Assembly: GCF_030384665.1 (NCBI RefSeq)
Contig: NC_083676.1
Coordinates: forward strand, 1,488,001 to 1,552,000
Direction of reading: 5' to 3'
DNA: 64,000 bases
Origin: Lodderomyces elongisporus
Taxonomy: Eukaryota > Ascomycota > Pichiomycetes > Serinales > Debaryomycetaceae
Positions 20,842 to 31,012 of this stretch are shown piece after piece. The stretch's first letter is position 1; each line of letters starts with the position of its first letter. Position numbers and translations under genes: made by a program. The notes beneath the pieces were generated by a model. The model was not told where the DNA came from. It ran no database searches and worked only from the letters and a program-made list of their open reading frames with translations.

Positions 20842-21723
20842 ATGATGAGTACTCTGGGTTCGACAAGGTCAACAGTTGCTCCACACTTACCAATACTGCC
20901 AAATAATGCAACTCCAAACAACAACAACAACAACAGCAACAACAGCAACAACAGCCACTCTACAGATGCTTCTACATCATCAGCTGAGCCTACCTCTCCC
21001 AAATCTCCAACATCCCCTACAACTACTTCCCCCACTCTAACCTCGGCCTCATTATCATCTTGCAACTCTTCATCCAAATTTTCACAAAATAAACAGTATA
21101 TGACAAAAACACTACTGGGCAAAACACGACTCTTTGAATGCAACAAATGCAAGGCTGCATTTAGCAGAGAAGAACACTTGACACGACACGTTTTGTCAAC
21201 ACACGACAGACTCAAACCATTCCAATGTGGCTTGTGCAGTCGTTCCTTCTCACGCAGGGACTTGCTCTTGCGCCACGCACGCAACTTGCACAATGGTGAC
21301 TCCTTGGCAATCCAACGAATTAGAAGATCCTCGAGCAAGAGTCATCAAAGACAAGGCAGAGACAGCGAAGAAGTAGACGAATCTAGAATAGGTGTGAATA
21401 TGACCATGGGTATGACCATGGGTATGGGGTTTCACCAAAAACAAAGACTGAAGAGTGTACAGGAACAACTGGAAAAACTGAAAGTTTTTCTAGAGAGTGG
21501 CAACAGTGACTTCTCAACTGCAGTGGCATCAACTGACGAAGATGAAGAAGAAGATGATGATGATGATGACGTAGAAGAAGAAGAAGAACAACAACAGCAA
21601 CAAGAAGCAGACGTTGTGCACAAGAGATCGCAGTTGAAACGTGGCCGCACAGGACCAATGATTCCTGAAGATTCAATAGCAAACAAACGATTGAAAATGC
21701 TGGTCAATATGCTCGTTAGCTAA
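20842..21723 (+). CDS. C2H2 zinc-finger transcription factor (two fingers, Adr1/Usv1 type)
   Basis: The protein has 293 residues. Two adjacent C2H2 fingers occupy about residues 100-153. Each has the spacing C-x2-C-x12-H-x4-H, and they carry the helix sequences SREEHLTRH and SRRDLLLRH. The REEHLTRH...RRDLLLRH pairing is that of the Adr1/Rgm1/Usv1 group of fungal regulators. The first 95 residues are Asn/Ser/Thr/Pro-rich and disordered. After the fingers comes a basic Ser/Arg stretch, a short MTMGMTMGMG repeat (about 188-197), and an acidic run followed by glutamines (about 233-256) that may act as an activation region. A second ATG follows immediately at 20845. The 3 kb upstream and 2 kb downstream non-coding DNA is typical of a regulated transcription factor. 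From memory C. albicans TRY4 is a C2H2 gene on the same chromosomal stretch, so orthology is possible but unproven. Target genes cannot be read from sequence. Confidence 0.85.
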   Translation: MMSTLGSTRSTVAPHLPILPNNATPNNNNNNSNNSNNSHSTDASTSSAEPTSPKSPTSPTTTSPTLTSASLSSCNSSSKFSQNKQYMTKTLLGKTRLFECNKCKAAFSREEHLTRHVLSTHDRLKPFQCGLCSRSFSRRDLLLRHARNLHNGDSLAIQRIRRSSSKSHQRQGRDSEEVDESRIGVNMTMGMTMGMGFHQKQRLKSVQEQLEKLKVFLESGNSDFSTAVASTDEDEEEDDDDDDVEEEEEQQQQQEADVVHKRSQLKRGRTGPMIPEDSIANKRLKMLVNMLVS

Positions 21724-23720
21724 ACATATAACCAGATAACTAGTTTGGCAATCTTACAAACAAAGAAGAGGATTAATTTGAAAAACAAAAACAACAAAAA
21801 AACAAAAAAATTACAAAAAAATTACAAAAAGTACGACTCTTTATTTATATATCACTTAGTTCTCTATATCTCTCTCTAATTTTTTTTTTTTAACTTTTGG
21901 TTTAGAGTTTATGGAAGGTTTAATGAATTTACGATTAATATTTCTTTCTTTTTTTTTTCAATGGCTAACCACTCTTCTCTATGTGTGTTTCTCTTTGTAA
22001 TTGGTAATAGAATATGAAAACAAAGACATATTCATACATAGATACTTTACCCTACCCTATAGTCCCAGCACATGTTATCAAGTATATTGGAAAATGTATG
22101 AAAATATAATCAATGTACGAAACAAAAATGTGCTTTTCTTTTACTCTCTTTGGGAAAAATAAGGGTCGTGTTGCATAGTACCATTGAAAACTGAGTCTCA
22201 AAAAAACCTTGACTAATTGCTAAACAAGCCAACATAATAGTGACAAAACGGGACAAAGAGCCAAAGAGCCAAAGACAGAAAATTTAGAAAATTTAGAAAA
22301 TATAGATACAGTAAATTTTGTTGAATAAAAGAAAGAGAAACAAACGCATACAGCTATGAAATGGGAGATGGTAAACACGGTATTGTCCTATAATAATTTT
22401 CTGTTACTATAAGTAGGACAAACGGAATGTAGATTAAATTTTGTAAGAATTCAATAGAGTACAGAAACTGACATCCGGAAAGAAATAAAGAAAGAAAGAC
22501 AAAAAAAAAATAAGACAAAAACTCCGAGAGAAAAGAAGTACAAGTACAACAAAGGTATCTTAACCAATATAGAATGGAACACACAATTCTTGTCTCCTCC
22601 ACTTCTTTCCTTTTCTTTCTGTTTTGGCGAATGTCCGATAAGCTGAAGACAATAAATAGAATTTTATAATATCAACAATATTGTTGATACAGTGAGAATT
22701 GAAAGTTTTTTTGGGTTTCTTTCCTTCATTCTGTCTGCTTTGTGTAGTTATCACAATACCTCCCCTCCCTCTTCTCCCCTTCCAATTACCACTCATCAAT
22801 AACTGGTGTAATACTCTATACACGGGTTATCCCTTATTTACTTGCGGATGTTAACGGAACCGTTGTATATTGAGCAAGAGGTTGTGCAACAATAAATAAC
22901 TACATATGAGATTTAGAGAATTAGGGAAAACAAATTTTCAGCTCAAAGAAAAAGAAGAAAGAAAAAAGAACATAAGCATAAACATTAACATTAACGAAAA
23001 ATCATAAAATAGAGAAAGAGATGATGATGATGATGATGAAGAGGTAGAGATTTTGAAGGAAAAAGAGTAAATGGCTAATTTTTTTCTTTGAACTCATATA
23101 GGGGTTTATATCTGGCCAAAAAAAAACACTCTTTTAGTAATCACATGACCTTAAAATGTGATTTGTTGATACAGATGTATTGATAAACTTGATTCTTTTA
23201 TTTCTCTATTCTTTTGTTATAATTGTTATTTTGGAATCCTTTTGGAATCCCTTTGGAATCCCTTTGGAATTGGTTGAAAATGGTCTTTCCCCCCTTTTTT
23301 CTTGTTCCTCAAGTAGTTCCATTTATTTATGCTTCTACCTACCCGCTCCCCCATATTGGTACTCATAATTCATCACTTCTGTCTTTACAATAATATACTT
23401 TACAGCCATTCTTTTTGAAATTACTTGTAAAACAGATTTGAATACAGTTGATTTTCATTCTGTTTCCATCAAACTTCCATTATATTTCCATTATATTTCC
23501 GCAAACGCATTTTCAGTGCTAGTGCATGCATGAGACTCCTCAATGTGCGAATCAAGCAGATTCATTCTGCGCTACACAGTTGAATTCAAATTTCCCCATA
23601 AGCACAAACAAACACATACGAAAAAACAAAATACACCTATATACAAGATAGACTCTTTCATTCACATATCTCATTTTCTTTATTTTTTCAATTTTTTTCA
23701 ATTTTCTTGTTTTGACCTCA
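21724..23720. other. Intergenic region between C2H2 gene and CEM1
   Basis: Two kilobases of AT-rich DNA with no supported gene. It includes the 3' end of the C2H2 gene, a GAT repeat (about 23021-23038), an 11-bp tandem repeat around TTTGGAATCCC (about 23231-23268) and the CEM1 promoter. Confidence 0.6.
23231..23268 (+). repeat. 11-bp tandem repeat (TTTGGAATCCC type)
   Basis: About three and a half copies of the unit TTTGGAATCCC, with small changes, are visible in the non-coding DNA about 450 bases upstream of CEM1. Confidence 0.75.
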
Positions 23721-25091
23721 ATGACGAGAGTAGTCGTTACCGGAATAGGCATAGTCTCACCGCTTGGTGTAGGCTTACGACATAATTGGAAACGACTAAT
23801 AGCAGGAGACTCGGGTATCATATCCACCACTCAATTACCCAATTACGCCAAGGATGGATGGGATAAGATCCCATCAAAAGTAATTGGAAAAGTCCCCGAG
23901 GGATCCATCGCCGATGGCAAATGGGACCCGCTGGACCATCTACCCAAGTCCGAGATTCGTCGAAATGCTGAATTTTCACAATATGGACTTGCATGTGCAC
24001 AAGAAGCGTTTTTGGACTCAAAGCTAATTAAGGGAGATGCGGCACAAGTAGAATTGACAAATATGGACCCAAGAAGAATAGGGGTTGCCGTTGGAAGTGG
24101 GATTGGCTCATTCCATGATGTTTACAACAATGCTCAAGGATATATGACGAGTGGATACAAAAAAGTTCAACCATTGTTCATTCCTCGTTTACTCAACAAT
24201 ATGTGTGCCGGAAATATCTCCATCAAGTACAACTTGAAAGGACCCCTACATTCGGTATCAACTGCATGTGCTACTGGGCTTCAGGCTATTGGAGATGCAT
24301 ACAATTTTATCAAGATGGATTATGCCGACGTAATGGTTTGCGGAGGTACAGAGAGCTCGATCCATCCTTTGGCGCTTGCAGGTTTTGCCAGAGCCAGATC
24401 AGTAGTTACTGATTTCAACGATACACCGGAAAACGCAAGTCGTCCTTTTGACAAGGACCGAAATGGGTTTGTACTAAGTGAGGGATGTGGGATACTTATC
24501 TTGGAAAAATTAGAACATGCATTAGCTAGAGGCGTAGGTGAAGAGGAGATTTATGGTGAAATATTAGGCTATGGTATCTCAGGTGATGCATATCATATTA
24601 CCGCGCCCAGGGAAGATGGTGAAGGTGCATATAATGCCATGAGCCAGTCTTTGGAGCGAGCAAACTTGGACGCTAGCCAAATTGGGTATATCAATGCGCA
24701 TGCCACGTCCACCGTAATTGGAGATCGAGCTGAAAATAATGCAATGATGAAGATTTTTGGGAAAAAGTCACAAACTGGAAACAATCCTGAAAAGAAGTTT
24801 CCCCTAGTTTCATCTACCAAGTCATCTGTAGGTCATTTACTAGGTGCTGCTGGAGCAGTAGAGTCAATATATACTCTAAATGCTATAAAAACAGGAGAGA
24901 TTCCACCTACATTGAACTTGAGTCTGCCGGGTGGTCACCCTGAAGACGATTCTGAACAATTCAAGACATTTGACTATGTTGCAAATGAGGCAAGTAAGGG
25001 TGTAGATTTGGACTATGCAATGTGTAATTCATTTGGCTTTGGTGGTGTCAATAGTAGTTTGTTGTTTGGAAAATACAAAAGTTTTGTTTAG
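23721..25091 (+). CDS. CEM1: Mitochondrial beta-ketoacyl-ACP synthase (KAS I/II type)
   Basis: The product has 456 residues from the ATG at 23721; the frame is open nine bases further but begins with TTG. It is a thiolase-fold condensing enzyme of the FabF/Cem1 family, which elongates acyl-ACP with malonyl-ACP in mitochondrial type II fatty-acid synthesis and supplies the lipoic-acid precursor. The catalytic triad is visible: Cys183 in STACATGLQ, His327 in NAHATST and His372 in KSSVGHLLGAAG, with Lys367 just before the last. The N-terminus MTRVVVTGIGIVSPLG runs straight into the first beta strand, so a classical cleavable presequence is short or absent, as I recall for yeast Cem1. The C-terminal FGFGGVNSSLLF motif is also conserved. 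The spacer to the next + strand gene is 1.1 kb. Confidence 0.94.
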   Translation: MTRVVVTGIGIVSPLGVGLRHNWKRLIAGDSGIISTTQLPNYAKDGWDKIPSKVIGKVPEGSIADGKWDPLDHLPKSEIRRNAEFSQYGLACAQEAFLDSKLIKGDAAQVELTNMDPRRIGVAVGSGIGSFHDVYNNAQGYMTSGYKKVQPLFIPRLLNNMCAGNISIKYNLKGPLHSVSTACATGLQAIGDAYNFIKMDYADVMVCGGTESSIHPLALAGFARARSVVTDFNDTPENASRPFDKDRNGFVLSEGCGILILEKLEHALARGVGEEEIYGEILGYGISGDAYHITAPREDGEGAYNAMSQSLERANLDASQIGYINAHATSTVIGDRAENNAMMKIFGKKSQTGNNPEKKFPLVSSTKSSVGHLLGAAGAVESIYTLNAIKTGEIPPTLNLSLPGGHPEDDSEQFKTFDYVANEASKGVDLDYAMCNSFGFGGVNSSLLFGKYKSFV

Positions 25092-25415
25092 AAATGGATA
25101 CGAATGAAAAGGGATATAGAATCAGAAATCAAAGATAATCCTCCCCAAAGAAAAAAAAAAACAACAACAACAATAACAATAATGATAATAATAAGAATTA
25201 ATGAAGATTTTTTTTTAGTAAAGAAAAGACAAAAAAATAGTAAACAGAAAATGCAAAAAAAGAATAGATTGTTTAAGATTTTTTTTTGTGGTTGGAGCTG
25301 AGTTTCTTGTTACATACCCCTTATAAACATGAGCAAAGTTGAATTAATATGCTCCAGTATGGCGAGTAGCAGCATGAATTGTATTAGTCCATGTGATCTG
25401 TGATGATAAGTATAA

Positions 25416-25455
<40 letters not shown>

Positions 25456-26197
25456 GTAAATATGTAAATAAAATAACAGTTTTTTTTTTCCTATTAATAA
25501 TTTCGCATACTGTGGATCCACACTTTCTCCAAATAATAACTGAAATTTTTTATTGACCAACAAATTTCCTTTTACCTCGTTTTCTCTTTTCTCTCGGAAT
25601 TCTTCCTTTTATTTTTTTTTTTTCTTTAATTTATTTTTTTGCACCATTTGCCGGTGTGATTACATAACCGTTTGTAAAGTTTGTACAAATTTCTCGGCTG
25701 CAAATTCGGCTGCCACAGTTTTACGGTTTCGGATGATAATCATCAAATGCTGTGGCAATATCATCCATAGAAATGTAGAAAGATAAAGGGCTTTCTTGTC
25801 TTTTATTTTGTAAATTGCCAAAATTAATATATGGAGGTATTGGAAAAATGGAGGTACAAAGATTAGAGAGATAATTGATAGAGTGTGTATTGGATATGAT
25901 TTATTATTACATAACGATGCCACAACAACCCCTACCACCACCTTCCTCCTGTTCTTTGTTCTTGGTCTTTATATATATATATATATATATTCATTTTTCT
26001 TCTTGTCAACTACAAAAGCTGTATATAATCCCCAAACATTTGCTGTACATTATAAACAGGAGATTCTCCTAAAGGTTCAAAACTCATCCTTACTTGAAAA
26101 AGTTTCTTATCAAATTCGTCATCAAGTTTATTTCTATATAAAGAATAAAAAGAGCAAGAAAAAATTTAAATATATAATTCATTATCGCCCACTTGAA
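25092..26197. other. Intergenic region between CEM1 and the MDR oxidoreductase
   Basis: It includes A-rich DNA right after CEM1, a TA dinucleotide repeat of about 37 bases (25418-25454) and a second TA tract (about 25970-25990). The frame of the downstream gene happens to stay open back to 25883 but contains no ATG before 26198 and runs through the TA repeat, so it is probably leader or promoter. Confidence 0.55.
25418..25454. repeat. TA dinucleotide microsatellite
   Basis: An uninterrupted alternating T/A tract of about 37 bases lies in the spacer after CEM1. It is expected to vary in length between strains. Confidence 0.9.
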
Positions 26198-27532
26198 ATG
26201 TCTGTAACTAAAGTCCAAATAACTTCTCGAAAGAGACTTAGACCATCTTCAGAAGAACCATCTTTGTTGGAAACACCCAAAAAGTTTAAGCTTGAACAAA
26301 ACTATAAACTGATTAACCTTCAGAAACTGGAAGATGTCTTTACTTCGTCTACTGCTAAAGCTGTTAATAGTTTTACCAGCAAAGACCTTACAGAAACCAC
26401 AGCAAAAGCCAAACCGGAAGTCATTGAGTCAATCTCCGAAATCAAATTTTCAGCAAGACACCAATCCATTCTTTCTATAACTCATTTTAAAGAACCACTC
26501 AAAATCCAAACTGGATACCCTATACCCGAGATTGAACCTCACGAAATTCTTGTTTATAATCGAGCCATTGGACTTAACCCCATTGATTGGAAGGGCAAGA
26601 AATACGGGTTTGGAATTTACCATTTCCCCTGGATCAATGGCCGTGAATCGAGCGGAGACATTGTAAAAATAGGCAAAGACGTAAAAGGCTTAGCCGTCGG
26701 TGATCGAGTCATTGTTAGCTCTACAAGCTATAGAGACAACCGCACCTCCACATTCCAACAATATACTGTTATTGACTCGCGGCTAGTTTGGAAACTACCC
26801 CAAAATTTTACATATGAAGACGGAGCAACCATTGGTGTAGGCTTGGTCACTGCCGGTATCCTATTATACAATTCATTTGGCTTTGACCTTGACCTTGACC
26901 TTGACCTTGGACAAAAAATCGAGGAACCGAGCAATATTGCAAACAATAATGGGGGTAAAGGCGAGGAAAAAACAATTTTGATTTGGGGTGGAGCAACTGT
27001 GGTTGGAATATATGTTGCACAATTGGCAAAACTATATGGTTTGAAAGTCATCTCCATAGCAAGTTTGAGACATAAATCATATTTGGAAGAGCTCGGGGTA
27101 GACGTTTTGATTGACCGTCACTTGTCAACTGAGGAAATCGAAAAGCAAATTGAAGGTGCTTCTCCTAATGGTATTAGCTTTGGAGTTGATTGTGTTTCAA
27201 AGGAAACTTCAGCCAAAGTTGTAAATTTCTTAGATCAACGCTCGAAAAGTCTACCTGAAAAGCTGGAGAAGCCTGCTTTTGCTGGAATTGTTGGTAAGCC
27301 AAAAGAGACACCAACTCTGGTTGATGTTCGAGAAGTAGTCATCAAACGATTTCACGAAGATACTGATTTTGGTGCAAAATTCATCAAGACAACAACACAT
27401 TTTCTTGATAAGCACTTGATCAAACCTGTTAAATATAAACAGTACAGAGGAGGTTTGGAAATATTGGAAGATGCTTTGAAGGATTTAGAAACCATTGGAG
27501 CAAATGGAGAGAAATACGTTGTTAGTGTGTAA
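26198..27532 (+). CDS. Medium-chain dehydrogenase/reductase, YCR102C/YNL134C-like
   Basis: The product has 444 residues from the first in-frame ATG. Residues about 100 to 444 match the zinc-lacking MDR (quinone reductase/trans-enoyl-reductase-like) family. They include a GroES-like part with the motifs GLNPIDWKGKKYGFG and NGRESSGDIVKIG...GDRV, then a Rossmann nucleotide-binding segment IWGGATVVGIYVAQLAK (about 264-280), and end with LEDALKDLETIGANGEKYVV as in yeast YCR102C/YLR460C. The zinc-ligand cysteines of true alcohol dehydrogenases are not seen, so NADPH-linked reduction of an unknown substrate is the likely chemistry. The first 85-95 residues are an extension that this family normally lacks. 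It is Ser/Thr/Lys-rich and holds KRLRP and PKKFK clusters 16 residues apart. A DLDLDLDL insert from a 6-bp repeat sits at about 229-236. The gene is convergent with YND1, with only 164 bases between. Confidence 0.85.
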   Translation: MSVTKVQITSRKRLRPSSEEPSLLETPKKFKLEQNYKLINLQKLEDVFTSSTAKAVNSFTSKDLTETTAKAKPEVIESISEIKFSARHQSILSITHFKEPLKIQTGYPIPEIEPHEILVYNRAIGLNPIDWKGKKYGFGIYHFPWINGRESSGDIVKIGKDVKGLAVGDRVIVSSTSYRDNRTSTFQQYTVIDSRLVWKLPQNFTYEDGATIGVGLVTAGILLYNSFGFDLDLDLDLGQKIEEPSNIANNNGGKGEEKTILIWGGATVVGIYVAQLAKLYGLKVISIASLRHKSYLEELGVDVLIDRHLSTEEIEKQIEGASPNGISFGVDCVSKETSAKVVNFLDQRSKSLPEKLEKPAFAGIVGKPKETPTLVDVREVVIKRFHEDTDFGAKFIKTTTHFLDKHLIKPVKYKQYRGGLEILEDALKDLETIGANGEKYVVSV

Positions 27533-27696
27533 TATTTCATCTGTGATAAATATATACATATATATATGTATATATATATGTATATATGTATATTTGTTTT
27601 GAATAAATTAACTTATTTTGTCAATGATTTTGATTCGCCAATTGCTTTGCTATCAACCTCTGCTTTAGTGTTGTTGTACATATTGTAACCAGTATC

Positions 27697-29994
27697 TTAA
27701 TCGCTGTTACCATCTTCTTTTACTGCTGGTGCTGGAGCTGCTTCATCTTCATCATCATCATCAAACTCTTCTTCATCTCCAATCTCAAATCTCGAATCTA
27801 CTTCATCATCTTTTAAAACGTCATTCAACTCATACCCAATCTCCATATCCCCAGTAGACACGTTTCGGTAGTGATGGTAATTACTATTCCTCTTGCGTTT
27901 GGCTATATCAACTAGCTTTCGAAAGGCACTGGAGATTCGAGTCACCGCAAGCTGTCTTTTTCTACTGCCCAACATCAACCAAGCCACAATCGACAACAAG
28001 ATTCCAAAAACAATCATTCCATACCATCTGTGGGGTTCAATATTCCAAATCAGTTCATGGTCTGAAGTATCATGGGTTTCGTAATTGTAATAGTGGTAAG
28101 TCTTGGTTGCATCATATGGCTCAAATGGCGGTCTAGCAGCAATATTATTTTGCTCGGCACCAAATTGATACAATGCTTCCGAAGGACTATGGTAGAATCC
28201 CGGTCTGTCTATACTTTGCAAATTTGCATCCTTTTGTTGAATAGCAGAGTAGTTATTGAATGCCTGGATGTATTCATCGTTTGCATACAACATTGCTCTA
28301 CCCAATGCCCATGAAAAAGAATTACCATCTAGTTTCTCAACTAATTGCAATGTCTGGAATTTCTTGTTGCTATTGCTCGTTGGTTCATCAATTCCAAATC
28401 GAGGAAACCCTAACCCTAGATGCAAGAAGTTCAAAATCCAAGATGATTTGAAGCACAATTCTGACAATTCATCCTCCGTCAATCGATCTTTTTCATCCTT
28501 TTCAAGATTTAATTCAAGTAATGTTGACCATGGCTGAGAACAGACTCTTTCAGTCTTGTTGAATATAGTTTGGTAATCGTATGTATTCTTCTGGTCTTCA
28601 CTGCTATCACGTTTTGCCTTATCCTTTTGTGACAACAAGCCACCAATTGCATCCCAGTATCCACTCACTCCTATAAAATGATTAACATCAAAGTCAAATG
28701 ATGGTATCAAATCATTCAATAAGCACTCGCTTACTTCATCGCCCTCATTAAATTGTTTGCAGTTTGCCTTGGGAGCACCTCCGTGGGTCGAGTTGGCCAA
28801 GACTGGGAAAATGTTGGTGAGGCAGCTTTCAAAGTTTGACCCACCAATGAAATCGTATGATTTGTCGCCTAATATCTCGCTTCTGGTATACCCCTTTGGT
28901 ATACACGGATCAGTAATGGGTGCTTTGGTAAAGCCCCAGTAATGGTATTGCGGCTCATTTTCATCAGTTGCAAGCAAGGTATTATGATACCTTGTGCGAG
29001 CTTGGAACATTCCAAACCCCAAAAAGGAATCTGAATAAACGCTAAATTCTTCTTGGATTGGTGAGTCATACAATTTTTTTTCAGGGTTATAGACTGGTAG
29101 TCGCCGCAACTTCAAGTGATACAAGTTATTCTGGTGCTCTTCAATTTCTGAAGCATTCGGCTGAAATACAACTTGTGTGGACGCACCGCCCATATCTAGT
29201 AATCCATAAGTAGTGTGATTCTTTCCATGTTGATGAGATTCGGGATCATTGAATGCTCCAATTAATGAGTTTATACTTAACCAGCCGTACAAGCCTTCAT
29301 AGTCGCCATCAATAACATTGACATGTGAGGCGCAATCTGGAATGAAGAAATCAGATTGTTTTTCAAAGTAGATGCATATTTCGTTAAGAATTTGTTGTTG
29401 CTCAGTTGGCGATAATAATCTCATGCCTGCAGTGGCATGGAGGAAGATGGGTGTTCTATAATGCTGCGATTTGGGGACAATCTTGCTGGCTCTTGAAAGT
29501 AGTTTTGACAAGTGGTGCTTACCAATCTTGTGAGGTGCTCTATTGAATGCCGAGATCCCGGGGGTGATTTTTTTGTGCCACCATGATTTAGTATGAATTT
29601 TGGGGAAATGTAGTGATTTGTTGTTCTTGTTGCCCATTGACGTGTTTGTCTTGGTTTTAGTCTTTGCTTTTGTCTTGGTTTTATCGAGTACGTCATCATC
29701 CTCCGAATCACTTTCATCTTCAGAAGATGATGGTGTATCATCATCATCCTTTTCATTGAGCTCCACGTCTTCGCTTCTCCTAAAGTTAACTTGGTCAAAA
29801 CTCAAGCCCTTTTCAAATGTCTTTTGTGGATTAAGCCAGTTGTAAACATGGACTCTGGATCCTTTCGATCCGGCATCTATAATGACAAAATAGTCCAATG
29901 GGATTCCATCCTTTGAAAAAATTGGTCCGCTCGAACTACCTTTCTTTTTGCTATTCTTCAGCAGTTTCCTCTTTTCCATTAACTGATTAGACAT
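27697..29994 (-). CDS. YND1: Ynd1-like Golgi apyrase (GDA1/CD39 nucleotidase)
   Basis: The product has 765 residues from the ATG at 29994; the frame extends 33 bases upstream but only to a TTG. Apyrase-conserved regions are clear: ACR1 as DAGSKGSRVHVYNW (about 40-53), ACR2 as HATAGMRLL, ACR3 near YEGLYGWLSINSL and ACR4 as LLDMGGASTQVVF (about 258-270). A single strong membrane helix lies near the C-terminus (about 660-680, IVFGILLSIVAWLML), followed by a basic then acidic cytosolic tail. This C-terminal anchor is the Ynd1 arrangement; Gda1 has an N-terminal signal anchor instead. The enzyme would hydrolyse nucleoside di- and triphosphates in the Golgi lumen, supporting nucleotide-sugar exchange for glycosylation. 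An acidic and KTKTKT-repeat insert of about 60 residues after ACR1 (about 70-125) makes it longer than yeast Ynd1 (about 630). Confidence 0.9.
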   Translation of the reverse strand: MSNQLMEKRKLLKNSKKKGSSSGPIFSKDGIPLDYFVIIDAGSKGSRVHVYNWLNPQKTFEKGLSFDQVNFRRSEDVELNEKDDDDTPSSSEDESDSEDDDVLDKTKTKAKTKTKTNTSMGNKNNKSLHFPKIHTKSWWHKKITPGISAFNRAPHKIGKHHLSKLLSRASKIVPKSQHYRTPIFLHATAGMRLLSPTEQQQILNEICIYFEKQSDFFIPDCASHVNVIDGDYEGLYGWLSINSLIGAFNDPESHQHGKNHTTYGLLDMGGASTQVVFQPNASEIEEHQNNLYHLKLRRLPVYNPEKKLYDSPIQEEFSVYSDSFLGFGMFQARTRYHNTLLATDENEPQYHYWGFTKAPITDPCIPKGYTRSEILGDKSYDFIGGSNFESCLTNIFPVLANSTHGGAPKANCKQFNEGDEVSECLLNDLIPSFDFDVNHFIGVSGYWDAIGGLLSQKDKAKRDSSEDQKNTYDYQTIFNKTERVCSQPWSTLLELNLEKDEKDRLTEDELSELCFKSSWILNFLHLGLGFPRFGIDEPTSNSNKKFQTLQLVEKLDGNSFSWALGRAMLYANDEYIQAFNNYSAIQQKDANLQSIDRPGFYHSPSEALYQFGAEQNNIAARPPFEPYDATKTYHYYNYETHDTSDHELIWNIEPHRWYGMIVFGILLSIVAWLMLGSRKRQLAVTRISSAFRKLVDIAKRKRNSNYHHYRNVSTGDMEIGYELNDVLKDDEVDSRFEIGDEEEFDDDDEDEAAPAPAVKEDGNSD

Positions 29995-31012
29995 AGGTGT
30001 AAAGGTGATAATAAAGCTTATGCCCAAGAGAAATGAAAAGAAGGTGGAAAAAAAAAAAATAGCAAATAGAAGAGATAAAAAGGAAAGATAAAACAGAATA
30101 AAAAATTGTTTAATTTGTACAACGGAACGGGAATAATTATAGATCCGAGTGAATCCTTAGTTGTTTTCCATTCATTCTACAACAATTGGAAACACAAAAA
30201 ATTTAAAAATTTAAAAATAAAACAAAAAAAATAAAAAAGGAAAAAAGGAAAAATAAAATATTAAAAATAGCAGAGTCAAGTATTAGGAGTAGCTCCCTAG
30301 ATTTGTGGTGATGCTTTCTTGTACAAGTAAATATGCCAATATATGAATACATGAATATACTGCGAGAAGGGGAGAAGGGGCCAAGAGAAGAGGTTATTTT
30401 TTGCAAGGACAATAAAGCTAATACGCATAGAAACATCCACTACAAAACCATCATACCAAGAAGAAGATAAGAACTATGAGAACAAATGTGGAATGGTAAA
30501 TATAGGCTCTCCCTCCCTCTCTCTTTGTGATGAAGATTGAATCTAAACAGTCCTTTCTTTTCGCCTTTCTGCCATTTCAATTACTGTCACAGAGAAATTA
30601 CAATGTTTGTATAGGCAAGTATTTACTAATCTCATGATCATACAAGTACATAAAGTGAGTTGGTTCAAAGCCCCTTGTATGTGTCTGCATATAAGACCTC
30701 ACTTTTTCTTTTTGGTGTACAACAAAATAAAAATAAAAAAATAAAAAATAAAATTTTTAAATGTTTTTGCACGAATTTCAAATCTCAAATTCCAAACTCT
30801 AAATTTCCCATTGAGATTCATTGAGATTCAACATTTTCCTTTTTTTTTTTTAGATTGAAGATTTAACAACTATCTTTTTCATCAAATAAGACCATTACTT
30901 ACTCCTTATTTTTTTGTTGCTTACTTTTTTTTTTTAATTTTTTTTCTTTTGGTTTACTCCCTCTTTTCTATTTAACAATTTATCTTTTAGAATAGCTATA
31001 AATTCATCTAAG
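29995..31012. other. Divergent intergenic region, YND1 / MCA1
   Basis: One kilobase holding both promoters. It contains A-runs close to YND1 and T-runs close to MCA1. A TATA-like GCTATAAATT lies about 15-25 bases before the MCA1 ATG, too close to act as a usual TATA box. No gene is supported. Confidence 0.6.

Noticed and set aside
25883..26197. Upstream in-frame extension of the MDR oxidoreductase
   Set aside because: It starts at GTG, contains no ATG, and runs through a TA repeat that would encode YIYIYIY; most likely untranslated.
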